From: Candidatus Micrarchaeota archaeon UBA95
GTDB lineage: Archaea > Micrarchaeota > Micrarchaeia > Norongarragalinales > Norongarragalinaceae
DNA: 39,013 nucleotides
Assembly: GCA_002499405.1 (NCBI GenBank)
Contig: DALH01000018.1
Coordinates: 1 to 39,013 of the forward strand
Direction of reading: 5' to 3'
The stretch's first letter is position 1, and the number at the start of each line of letters is the position of its first letter. The notes beneath the pieces were generated by a model that saw only the letters and a list, made by a program, of their open reading frames with translations, was not told the origin of the DNA and ran no database searches. Both the position numbers and the translations under genes were made by a program. Shown piece by piece: positions 6,664 through 14,276 of this stretch.

Positions 6664-8780
6664 CCGTAACCCCTCTCAACCCGTTTCTGCTGCTTCATCA
6701 ACGGCTTAATGTCGTTGAAGGCGTTTTCAAAGTGTTTCGGCCCGACCTTCTTCGCATTCACGTTCTCGCGCAAGGCATTCAAACCCGCTTCGCGGCACAA
6801 CGCCGAAATGTCGGCGCCGCTATACTCCTCGGTTTTCTTCACGAGTTCCTCCAAGTCCACGCCCTTGTCCAAAGGCATGCCCTTGGTATGAACCTTGAAG
6901 ATTGCCAGGCGCGCCTCCTCGTCGGGCAACGGAATTTCAACGAGTTTGTCGAACCGGCCGGGCCTCAAAAGCGCGGGGTCCAGTATGTCGGCACGGTTTG
7001 TCGCAGCGATCACTACGACGTTCTTCTGGTTGCTGATCCCGTCCATTTCGGCGAGCAACGAGTTCACCACGCGCTCGGTCACGTGGCTGGACTCGTCAAG
7101 TCCGCGCGCCGAGGCCAGTGCGTCGATTTCGTCGAAAAATATTATGCAGGGCGCTGCAAGGCGCGCCTTGCGAAACACCTCGCGCACACTCTTCTCGGAT
7201 TCCCCAACCCACTTGTTGAACATTTCCGGCCCGCGAACCGCGATGAAATTCGCCTCGCTTTCCGTGGCCACCGCCTTTGCAAGCAGGGTCTTGCCGGTTC
7301 CGGGTGGCCCATACAACAGGATTCCCTTCACGGGGCGGATGCCCAGGCGCGTGAACGCCTCGGGGCTCTTCAAGGGCAGTTCAATTGCCTCGGTTATCTC
7401 GCGTTTCGCCTCCTTCAATCCTCCGACGTCCTCCCACTTGACGTTGGGAATTTCCACGAACACCTCGCGCAACGCCGACGGCTGGATTCCCTTCAACGCG
7501 TCCTCAAAATCCTTCTTATTCACCTTCAACTCTTCAAGGATGTGCTTGGGAATCTCCTCGTCCTCTAGATTCATTTTGGGCAGCACCCTGCGCAAGGCGA
7601 GCATCGCAGCCTCCTTGCACAGGGATTGCAGATCGGCTCCAACAAATCCGTGCGTGTGCGCCGCCAAGTCGTCTATGCTCACGTCCTCCATGGGCATGCC
7701 GCGCGTGTGAATTTCAAGAATCTCTCTTCTACCCCTCTTGTCAGGCACGCCTATCTCTATTTCCCGGTCAAACCTGCCCGGCCTCCGGAGCGCTGGGTCG
7801 ATTGCGTTGGGCCTGTTGGTAGCAGCAATTACAACTACTTGGCCGCGGCTCTTCAACCCGTCCATCAGCACGAGGAGTTGTGAAACGATTCTCTTCTCCA
7901 CTTCGCCCACTACCTCCTCGCGCTTGGGGGCGATGGCGTCAATTTCGTCAATGAATATTATGGCGGGCGCGTTGTCCTCCGCCTCCTTGAAGATGTTGCG
8001 CAACTTCTCCTCCGCCTCTCCGACGAACTTGGAAACTATTTCGGGGCCCGACAGCGTGATGAAGTGGGTGTCGCTCTCGTTCGCAACCGCCTTGGCGAGC
8101 AGGGTCTTGCCGCAGCCGGGCGGCCCGTAAATGAGGACTCCCTTGGGCGGCTCTATTCCGAGGCGCTCGAAGAGTTCGGGGTGGCGCATGGGGAGTTCAA
8201 CCATTTCGCGCACCTTCTGAACCACGTCCCTCAATCCGCCGATGTCCTCGTAGGAGATGGTCTCGATTTTTCCGAGTTCCTTTACTGGTTCCTCCCTGAG
8301 CATCAACTCGGTTTCGGGCGTGACGACCACCAAGCCCTGCGGCACGGTTTGCGCAACCGCGAAAGGAAAGGACGTGCCGAACACGTTTACGCGCAGGAAG
8401 TCGCCCTTGTTCAACGGCTTTCCAACGAGCGTCTTCTTCACGTATTCGGGGAAGCCGGGCGCGTAACGCGAGGGCTGGTTGGGCGCCAGCACCACCTTCT
8501 TGGCGTGCCGAATCTTCGCCTTCTTGATGATTATCCGGTCGCCCAAGCCGACGCCGGTGTTCTGCCTCAAGACGCCGTCGATTCGCGCGATGTTCAAGCC
8601 CTCGTCGGGCGGGTGGGCCGGCAGGACTATTGCCGCCGCCGCCTTCTTGCCCACTATCTCCACTATGTCCCCGGTAGTAACTCCTAGTAACGAGCGCGCG
8701 TTGGAGTCCAAGCGAACGATGCGCTTGCCGTAATCGCTTTGCATTGCCTCGGCTGCCTTCAAAACTATTTCGTTAGTCAT
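6660..8780 (-). CDS. cdc48: Cdc48/VCP/VAT-type AAA+ ATPase
   Basis: 706-residue hexameric unfoldase or segregase. The N-domain (about residues 1-180) has the double-psi-barrel type start 'KRIVRLDSNARSLLGV'. The D1 module has Walker A 'GPPGCGKT' near residue 215 and Walker B 'IIFIDEID'; D2 has 'GPPGTGKT' and 'IIFFDEID', each followed by 'ATNRP' or 'ATNRA' and 'RPGRFD' (sensor and Arg-finger region). The C-terminus ends Gly-Tyr-Gly, only partly like the HbYX proteasome-docking motif. The ATG at 8780 is preceded by GGTATATACTA, about 26 bases upstream. In this genome it may act on proteins tagged by the ubiquitin-like system at 26-30 kb. Confidence 0.95.
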   Translation of the reverse strand: MTNEIVLKAAEAMQSDYGKRIVRLDSNARSLLGVTTGDIVEIVGKKAAAAIVLPAHPPDEGLNIARIDGVLRQNTGVGLGDRIIIKKAKIRHAKKVVLAPNQPSRYAPGFPEYVKKTLVGKPLNKGDFLRVNVFGTSFPFAVAQTVPQGLVVVTPETELMLREEPVKELGKIETISYEDIGGLRDVVQKVREMVELPMRHPELFERLGIEPPKGVLIYGPPGCGKTLLAKAVANESDTHFITLSGPEIVSKFVGEAEEKLRNIFKEAEDNAPAIIFIDEIDAIAPKREEVVGEVEKRIVSQLLVLMDGLKSRGQVVVIAATNRPNAIDPALRRPGRFDREIEIGVPDKRGRREILEIHTRGMPMEDVSIDDLAAHTHGFVGADLQSLCKEAAMLALRRVLPKMNLEDEEIPKHILEELKVNKKDFEDALKGIQPSALREVFVEIPNVKWEDVGGLKEAKREITEAIELPLKSPEAFTRLGIRPVKGILLYGPPGTGKTLLAKAVATESEANFIAVRGPEMFNKWVGESEKSVREVFRKARLAAPCIIFFDEIDALASARGLDESSHVTERVVNSLLAEMDGISNQKNVVVIAATNRADILDPALLRPGRFDKLVEIPLPDEEARLAIFKVHTKGMPLDKGVDLEELVKKTEEYSGADISALCREAGLNALRENVNAKKVGPKHFENAFNDIKPLMKQQKRVERGYG

Positions 8781-8813
8781 TTCTCTCCCTAGTATATACC
8801 AACCCGAAATTAC

Positions 8814-9530
8814 TTAAATGATTTGCGAGTCGCCCGGAAGCACGCGCTCAAGCTCTGTTACGGACACGCCCGGCCATTCCACGTGCAGTTTCTTGGATGC
8901 AACCGCCTTTGAAGAGGGCCCGGGCTCCGCGAGTTTGCCCGCGCCCGGAAAGCGCTCGGGCACTGCGCTCACCTCGCTGCCTTGCTTGAGGAGCTTGAGT
9001 TTTAGGGGCACGTTGCGGAACCACTTGCGCTCCCCGTAAATCATGAACGCCCCCTTTCCCACGAATTCGCCGGGGGAATACTTGCTCACCTGCTCTTTGG
9101 GAACGCAGTACGCGTCTGCCACGAGCAGCCCCCCCTTCCAGGCGCGGCTGTAAATGCAAGCCCACTGCGCGGCTTCCCCTAGGTCTTGTTCGGCTGCACT
9201 CCTCCCGTTCTTCAGGATTGTTGCGGGCGCGCCGTGCACGTCCGCGTGAAAGAACAAGTCCTCGCCCGTCAAGTGTTTTGCCACTAGCAACTCGTTTTGT
9301 TTCGCGTCCCTGCCCGCGACGCAGAGCAGGCCGTTGCTCGTGTGAAACCAGTGGAATTCCTCAAACCACTTTGCCTTTTTGGGTTGTTTCCTGCTCTTGG
9401 CTTTCTTCTTCAGCCCCTTGTTGAGAGAGGCGCGCGCTCCCGCCGCCTTCCTCTCGAATTTCTTGGCTTTCTCAAAGTAATCCGATGCGTTCTGGTGCGC
9501 CGTTTTTTGCGGGTCCAACAACAAGTCCAT
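8814..9530 (-). CDS. Stand-alone NFACT-R domain protein (RqcH/Rqc2/NEMF C-terminal part)
   Basis: 238 residues. It begins with the stretch that in full-length RqcH lies in the coiled coil ('LDPQKTAHQNASDYFEKAKK'), then a basic segment, then the NFACT-R (DUF814) domain with 'FHWFHTSNGLLCVAGRDAKQ', 'FHADVHGAPATILKNG' and 'KWFRNVPLKL'. The NFACT-N and HhH domains that bind the tRNA and ribosome in RqcH are absent, and no upstream piece exists: the previous gene is topA, ending one base before this ATG. The protein may bind nucleic acid or ribosomes on its own, or pair with an NFACT-N protein encoded elsewhere. Confidence 0.85.
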   Translation of the reverse strand: MDLLLDPQKTAHQNASDYFEKAKKFERKAAGARASLNKGLKKKAKSRKQPKKAKWFEEFHWFHTSNGLLCVAGRDAKQNELLVAKHLTGEDLFFHADVHGAPATILKNGRSAAEQDLGEAAQWACIYSRAWKGGLLVADAYCVPKEQVSKYSPGEFVGKGAFMIYGERKWFRNVPLKLKLLKQGSEVSAVPERFPGAGKLAEPGPSSKAVASKKLHVEWPGVSVTELERVLPGDSQII

Positions 9531-9531
9531 G

Positions 9532-11574
9532 TTATTCCTTGGGCGGGCGCGCTTCTTTTTTGTTTCCCCAGTTGGCTTTCGTGAGGCATTGCGGGTCCAG
9601 GCACATGACGAAGGGCCTGCGTCCTTTGCGTATCACTTTGACTATGGGGGTCCCGCATTTTTCGCATACCTGGTCAAGGGATTGAATCAAGGCGTTCTTG
9701 GGCAGGGGGTATGTTTGCTTGCAGTCGGGGTAATTGTTGCAGCCAACGAACAACCCGAAACGCGACTTTCGCAGTATCAAGTCGCCGCCGCACTTGCACT
9801 CGCCGAGCTTGTTTTGTTCGCGGCGCGTTTCCTTCAAGGCCGACAACAGGTTTTTACCTATTTTTTCCTCGCTTTCCTTGAACTTCCTCAAAATTTTGTC
9901 TAGGTCTTTCCTGCCGTGCTCCACTACTTTGTCGGGGTCGGCCTTGCCCTCGGAAATCTGTTCCACTTCGGCCTCGATTTCGCGAGTGAGTTTTACGCTT
10001 GCAATCTCGTCGCAGTAAGAGTGGAGGGTGCGGTAAACGCTTAACCCGAGCTCGGTTACTTGAATGCTTTTACTCCCCGTCAGGTATCCGCGGTTGAACA
10101 GGGTTTCAAGGATTTGGCTGCGGGTCGCCTTGGTTCCGAGCCCCTTCTTCTCGAGTTCGCGCACTGTTGACGCGGCGGTGAAACGCTTCGGGGGTTGCGT
10201 TTCCTTCTCGATTAGTTCGGGCCCCTTTACGCGTAGAACTTGGCCGTCCTTGTAATCCGGCAAAAGGGTTTCCTTGATTGAAGCATACCCCCCGAAGAAT
10301 TCAAGCCACCCTTTTTTGAGGACGGTGGAGCCATTCGCCAAATAATTTTCTTTACCGAGGCGTAGAATTACGGACAACGATTCCTTGACGAGGGAGTCGG
10401 CGAAGCACGCGAGGAAGCGCTTCACCACTAGGTCATACAACTTGGATTCAACCGTCCTCAAGGCACCTGGCTTTTCGCCCGTCGGAAATATGGCGGGGTG
10501 CGCTGGGTCGTCCTTCTTGCCTTGCGACGGGGCAAATTTCTTGGATTCAATTAGCTTCCTCGCCAGCACGGAATACGACGGGTTCTCCGCCAGTTTCCGA
10601 ATCACCTCATCCAAACCGAGTTCAACGGAAAGCTTTTGCGAGGAAGTGCGCGGGTAGGAAATCAAGGCGGCCTCGTAAAGCGATTGCGCGATTTTAAGGG
10701 TTCGCGCCGGCGAGAAACCGAAGCAGCGGTAGGCATCGGTTTGAAGCGTGGTCAAGTCGTAGGGGTGCGGCGGCGCCTGCCTCACCTTCTTCCGCGTCAC
10801 CCCGGTTATCCTTCCCTCGCCAGCGCTTTTTTCAAGCGCCTCATCCGCCTCCGCCTTGTCGAAAAACCGTTCTTTTTCGTGGACGAATTCCGCGTCGCCG
10901 TCCCAGGCGAACAACTGCCAGAACGGCTCGGGCTTGAATGAAGCGATTTCCAGTTCGCGTTTTGCGAGGATGCTTAGGGCGGGGCCCTGCACGCGCCCAA
11001 CGCTCAATACCTTGAACGCGCCCGCCGAGCGCACGGCCTGCATGAGAGCGCGCGACAAATTGATGCCGTAAAGCCAATCCAGTTTATGGCGCGCCTCGCC
11101 CGCCAACGCGTTATTCAAATCCATTTCCCGCAACTGCTTGAAGGCGCGCCCCAATTCCGCGGGGGTAAGCAGCGAGAACTTCATTCTCTTCAACGGCTTG
11201 CCGGGTGCCAGGAAGCGCGCCACGTTCCAGCCGATGAGCGAGCCCTCAATGTCGTAGTCGCACGCCACTATCACGGAATCGCTTTTCTTGGCGAGTTCTG
11301 CGAGCGCCGTCAAATATTTTTTCGTGAAAGCCGAGCCGTCGCTGACTTCGCAGGACGGCACCCACTCTATTTCGTAGATCGGGTAACCCGAACCAGTGCC
11401 TTTTTGCTTCAAGCCATACAGGTGCCCCACGGCGGGGGCAACAAAATATTCGCCGACCGTGAAATGCTTCACGCCGCGCCCTGACGCCTTGGAAGGGACG
11501 CCAAGTTCCCTTGCCACGGCTGCCGCGGTTTTTGCCGCAACGCTCGGCTTCTCGCAAACGATTAACGTGGCCAC
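9532..11574 (-). CDS. topA: DNA topoisomerase I (type IA)
   Basis: About 680 residues. It relaxes negatively supercoiled DNA through a tyrosine-DNA intermediate. The N-terminal Toprim domain shows 'ATLIVCEKPSVAAKTAAAVA' and 'CDYDIEGSLIGWNV' (DxDxEG-type metal site). The active-site tyrosine is in 'ALISYPRTSSQKL'. Two zinc-ribbon modules close the protein ('CKCGGDLILRK' with 'CNNYPDC', and 'CEKCGTPIV' with 'CLDPQC'). I chose the GTG at 11574 (a TTG at 11595 is also possible) because it is at leaderless distance from the TATA box at 11599-11605. The stand-alone NFACT-R gene follows with a one-base gap. Confidence 0.94.
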   Translation of the reverse strand: MATLIVCEKPSVAAKTAAAVARELGVPSKASGRGVKHFTVGEYFVAPAVGHLYGLKQKGTGSGYPIYEIEWVPSCEVSDGSAFTKKYLTALAELAKKSDSVIVACDYDIEGSLIGWNVARFLAPGKPLKRMKFSLLTPAELGRAFKQLREMDLNNALAGEARHKLDWLYGINLSRALMQAVRSAGAFKVLSVGRVQGPALSILAKRELEIASFKPEPFWQLFAWDGDAEFVHEKERFFDKAEADEALEKSAGEGRITGVTRKKVRQAPPHPYDLTTLQTDAYRCFGFSPARTLKIAQSLYEAALISYPRTSSQKLSVELGLDEVIRKLAENPSYSVLARKLIESKKFAPSQGKKDDPAHPAIFPTGEKPGALRTVESKLYDLVVKRFLACFADSLVKESLSVILRLGKENYLANGSTVLKKGWLEFFGGYASIKETLLPDYKDGQVLRVKGPELIEKETQPPKRFTAASTVRELEKKGLGTKATRSQILETLFNRGYLTGSKSIQVTELGLSVYRTLHSYCDEIASVKLTREIEAEVEQISEGKADPDKVVEHGRKDLDKILRKFKESEEKIGKNLLSALKETRREQNKLGECKCGGDLILRKSRFGLFVGCNNYPDCKQTYPLPKNALIQSLDQVCEKCGTPIVKVIRKGRRPFVMCLDPQCLTKANWGNKKEARPPKE

Positions 11575-11596
11575 GGGACAACGCAGGCAAGGCAAG

Positions 11597-11610
11597 CATA
11601 TAAATCTTAT
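11597..11610. promoter_or_regulatory. Shared bidirectional TATA box
   Basis: CATATAAATCTTAT lies in the short gap between topA and the KaiC-like gene. Its centre (11602) is 26 bases from the plus-strand ATG at 11628 and 28 bases from the minus-strand GTG at 11574, both at the expected archaeal TATA-to-start distance. One box could thus serve two leaderless genes in opposite directions. Confidence 0.5.
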
Positions 11611-11627
11611 CCAGAGAATCGTCTTTC

Positions 11628-12284
11628 ATGAAGCGGGTTCCAACCGGCGTGCTCGGCTTGGACGAACTGATGGGGGGCGGCCTGCCCGAAAACAGCGTCA
11701 CCCTATTGGTCGGCGCAACCGGAACCGGCAAAACCGTTTTCGCAACCCAGTTCGCTTTCGAGGGCGCGCTTCGCGGCGAAAAAACAATTTTCGCGGGTTT
11801 CAACGAGTCCGCCCAAGAATTAAGGGAATCCGCGAACTCTTTCGGCTTCAACCCGACGCCCCTGGAAAAAAAAGGAAAACTGTTGTTGTTCGATTGCTCG
11901 GCGGCGCGCGCCGGCGCCTACCCCGAAGGCAAGGGCTTGAAGCCGCACGAGGAAGCCGAAAGCGCGATAATGCGGGAGTGCACTGCATTCAAGGCCCGCC
12001 AGCTCGTGATTGATTCCTTCACGCCGCTGGCGGGGGAACGACTACGCGAACAATTCCACAGCCTTTCAAGAAGAATGAAGTTAGCCGACTTAACCGTCCT
12101 CGTGGTCGCCGAACCGGATTGCGCCCCGGTTCACGAGGCGGACAACGTCATTTTTTTGGGGTGCGAAGACAAGCCCTGCCTGCGGATTTTGAAGTTGCGG
12201 GGTTCCTTGCACAGCACTCGAAGGCACCCTTACGCGATAACCTCTTCCGGGTTCGCAGTTCAACGCGCCGACTTCCAGTTCTAG
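11628..12284 (+). CDS. KaiC/RadA-like RecA-superfamily ATPase
   Basis: 218 residues, single RecA-like domain. 'MKRVPTGVLGLDELMGGGLP' is the usual KaiC-family start, Walker A is 'GATGTGKT' near residue 29, and the Walker B strand is 'ARQLVIDSF'. C-terminal strands 'RILKLRGSLHSTRRHPYAIT' resemble the KaiC-family tail that contacts the neighbouring subunit. These archaeal single-domain proteins are thought to be signalling or regulatory ATPases. The gene is monocistronic and its last 137 bases overlap the convergent iscU gene. Confidence 0.88.
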   Translation: MKRVPTGVLGLDELMGGGLPENSVTLLVGATGTGKTVFATQFAFEGALRGEKTIFAGFNESAQELRESANSFGFNPTPLEKKGKLLLFDCSAARAGAYPEGKGLKPHEEAESAIMRECTAFKARQLVIDSFTPLAGERLREQFHSLSRRMKLADLTVLVVAEPDCAPVHEADNVIFLGCEDKPCLRILKLRGSLHSTRRHPYAITSSGFAVQRADFQF

Positions 12285-12648
12285 TTTCGTAGTCGCGTAT
12301 TGCGGCGTGCAGTGCCTGGTCCGCGAGGTTGGAGCAATGCATTTTTATCGGGGGCAGCCCGTTCAACGCCTCAGCTACGTCTTTCTTGGACAATCCGGCG
12401 GCTTCCTCCAGCGTCTTGCCCAAAGCGAGCCCGCAAATCATGTCCGTGGTGGCGATGGCCGAAGCGCAGCCGAACGTCTTGAACCGCAGGTCCTTGATCC
12501 GGTTGTTTTCAACCTTCAAGTAAATCGTGAGAAGGTCCCCGCACACCGGGTTTCCCGCGGTGCCCACGCCGTCCGCGTCCTCCAACTCGCCCGCATACCT
12601 CGGGTTCTCAAAGTGTTCAATCATTTTTTTCGAATACTTCAAACTCAT
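12148..12648 (-). CDS. iscU: Fe-S cluster assembly scaffold IscU, with extra C-terminal tail
   Basis: Scaffold on which IscS-derived sulfur and iron assemble [2Fe-2S] or [4Fe-4S] clusters. All three cluster-ligand cysteines are present: 'GNPVCGD' (Cys36), 'FGCASA' (Cys61) and 'MHCSNLA' (Cys105). The family usually ends near residue 125; here a 45-residue Arg-rich tail with two further cysteines continues to a stop inside the opposite-strand KaiC-like gene (137-base overlap). The tail may be simple read-through of an antisense frame that happens to lack stops. The start overlaps the iscS stop by four bases. Confidence 0.92.
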   Translation of the reverse strand: MSLKYSKKMIEHFENPRYAGELEDADGVGTAGNPVCGDLLTIYLKVENNRIKDLRFKTFGCASAIATTDMICGLALGKTLEEAAGLSKKDVAEALNGLPPIKMHCSNLADQALHAAIRDYETRTGSRRVELRTRKRLSRKGAFECCARNPATSKSAGRACLRTPKK

Positions 12649-13829
12649 TTGCTTACACCCGTCAAAGTCCGGTACGCAGACGCGTTTTCCGCGTTCAACG
12701 AACTTATTTTCCTCAAGGCGGCTATTGTTTTCGGCAGGACCGAAACAACGTAATCCACTTCCTTCTCAGTAGTGAACTTGCTCAACGTCAGCCTCAACGA
12801 GCCGTGCGCCTTCACGTGCGACAAACCCATTGCGAGCAATACGTGGGACGGTTCCAGGGACTGGCTTGAACAAGCGCTCCCGGTGGAGGCAGCCACGCCG
12901 CGCGCGTCAAGGCGCAACACTAGTGCCTCTCCTTCCACGAAGTCGAACCCCAAGTGCGCGTTGTTCGGCAACCGCTTCTTTGCGTGGCCGTTCAACCACG
13001 AGTCCGGTATTTCAAGCGCGCGGCGAATGAGTTTGTCCCTCAAGCGAGTCATCTTCCTCGCATTTCCCTTCAAATACTTTTGCGAAAGAAAAACCGCCTC
13101 GCCGAAACCCACTATGCCTGGAACGTTTTCCGTGCCTGCGCGCTTCCCGAACTCGTGCAAACCTCCCGTGATTAAGGGGGACAAGGGAACGCCTTCGCGC
13201 ACGAAGAGCGCGCCCACGCCCTTGGGCCCGTGAATCTTGTGAGAGGAAACTGTTATCAGGTCGGCGTGCTTCGCGGACACGGGAATCTTTCCAAAGGACT
13301 GGACCGCGTCCGTGTGGAAGAGCGCTCCGGCGTCCCGGCAGATTCCCGCGATTTCTTGCAACGGTTGAACGGTGCCAACTTCGTTGTTCGCATGCATCAC
13401 CGAGACGAGCGCCGTCCGCTTGGACACCGCTTTTTCCAGCTCCCCAAAATCAATCATTCCGTCGCCGTCAACGCCCACGCGCTTCACCTTGACGCCGGCG
13501 CGCTCCAGCGCCTCCGCAGTGCGCAGGACCGCGGGGTGCTCTATTTCGCTGACCACCAGCTCGCTCCGCTTTGTTGACGCGGCGAGAACCCCCCGCAATG
13601 CCAGGTTGTCTGCTTCGCTGCCGCTCCCCGTGAAAACGATTTCGCGCGGGCCTGCCGACAACGCCTTCGCAATTGTTTCGCGCGCCTCATCCACCGCTTC
13701 TTCCGCCTCCCTCCCGAAAGCGTGCAGAGAGGAGGGGTTGCCGTACTTCCCCAAATAATATGGAAGCATTTTTTTGACCGCGCGGGGGTCGGTCATTGTA
13801 GTGGCGGCGTTGTCCAGGTAAACCCTCAT
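12645..13829 (-). CDS. iscS: Cysteine desulfurase IscS/NifS
   Basis: 394-residue PLP enzyme that removes sulfur from cysteine for Fe-S cluster assembly. N-terminal 'VYLDNAATTMTDPRAVKKM', PLP contacts 'IEHPAVLRTAEAL' and 'HTDAVQSFGK', the PLP lysine (Lys198) in 'SSHKIHGPKG', and the catalytic cysteine (Cys320) in 'STGSACSSQ' are all visible. The ATG at 13829 overlaps the stop of the PadR-type regulator gene by four bases, and its stop overlaps iscU, so regulator, iscS and iscU form one operon. Upstream in-frame sequence to 14084 is antisense to the regulator and was excluded. Confidence 0.96.
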   Translation of the reverse strand: MRVYLDNAATTMTDPRAVKKMLPYYLGKYGNPSSLHAFGREAEEAVDEARETIAKALSAGPREIVFTGSGSEADNLALRGVLAASTKRSELVVSEIEHPAVLRTAEALERAGVKVKRVGVDGDGMIDFGELEKAVSKRTALVSVMHANNEVGTVQPLQEIAGICRDAGALFHTDAVQSFGKIPVSAKHADLITVSSHKIHGPKGVGALFVREGVPLSPLITGGLHEFGKRAGTENVPGIVGFGEAVFLSQKYLKGNARKMTRLRDKLIRRALEIPDSWLNGHAKKRLPNNAHLGFDFVEGEALVLRLDARGVAASTGSACSSQSLEPSHVLLAMGLSHVKAHGSLRLTLSKFTTEKEVDYVVSVLPKTIAALRKISSLNAENASAYRTLTGVSK

Positions 13830-14158
13830 TTTCCGCACCCGCAAAGGGAACACTTGTAATCCGTTATCACGCCGGCAAACGTTTTCAGGAACTCCAAACA
13901 GTTTCGCTTCAACTCGCGTTTCCCCAGCGCCGTGACAACGTAAAATTTTTTGCCGCGCGTTCCCTTTCCGGAAACGCGGATGAGTTCCCTGCGCATCAGG
14001 CCCGCAAGCACGGGATAAAGCACGCCTTGCGTGATGCTCGTCTTCTTCAATGCGTTGAGTTCCTTCATCAACTCGTAGCCGCACGACTTTTTCTTGGATA
14101 AGAGCCAGAGGACCTGAAGCTGGAGCAAACCCAAATCAACGTTTCGCCCGACCGACAT
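13826..14158 (-). CDS. PadR-family regulator with C-terminal cysteine cluster
   Basis: 110 residues. Winged helix of the PadR type: 'LQLQVLWLLSKKKSCGYELM', then 'SITQGVLYPVLAGLMRRELI' (recognition helix region) and a beta-wing 'RGKKFYVVTALGKRELK'. The C-terminus has three closely spaced cysteines (Cys103, Cys106, Cys108 in 'YKCSLCGCGK'), and two more are at 26 and 87. It is the first gene of the operon with iscS and iscU, so an iron-sulfur or redox sensor acting like bacterial IscR is a fair hypothesis. I chose the ATG at 14158 because TTAAATAGG on this strand lies about 27 bases upstream. Confidence 0.85.
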   Translation of the reverse strand: MSVGRNVDLGLLQLQVLWLLSKKKSCGYELMKELNALKKTSITQGVLYPVLAGLMRRELIRVSGKGTRGKKFYVVTALGKRELKRNCLEFLKTFAGVITDYKCSLCGCGK

Positions 14159-14201
14159 GTAGGTATTGCGACACGTCACCTATTTAACGTTTCGGGTTTA
14201 A

Positions 14202-14272
14202 AGCAGGGCGGGGGAGTCGAACCCCCTTATCTCGCTCTGCAGGCGAGCACGTGGCCGTTCCGTCAGCCCTGC
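14202..14272 (-). tRNA. tRNA-Cys (anticodon GCA)
   Basis: 71-nt cloverleaf on the minus strand. The acceptor stem GCAGGGC pairs with GCCCTGC, followed by discriminator U73, the cysteine identity base. The anticodon stem CTCGC/GCGAG encloses CTGCAGA, giving anticodon GCA. The T-arm is GGGGG-TTCGACT-CCCCC. No 3' CCA is encoded. No intron is seen. Confidence 0.95.
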
Positions 14273-14276
14273 GGCG

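Noticed and set aside
13830..14084. N-terminal extension of IscS
   Set aside because: The extra 85 codons are antisense-like in composition and overlap the PadR-type regulator in another frame; the NifS family starts at the ATG at 13829.
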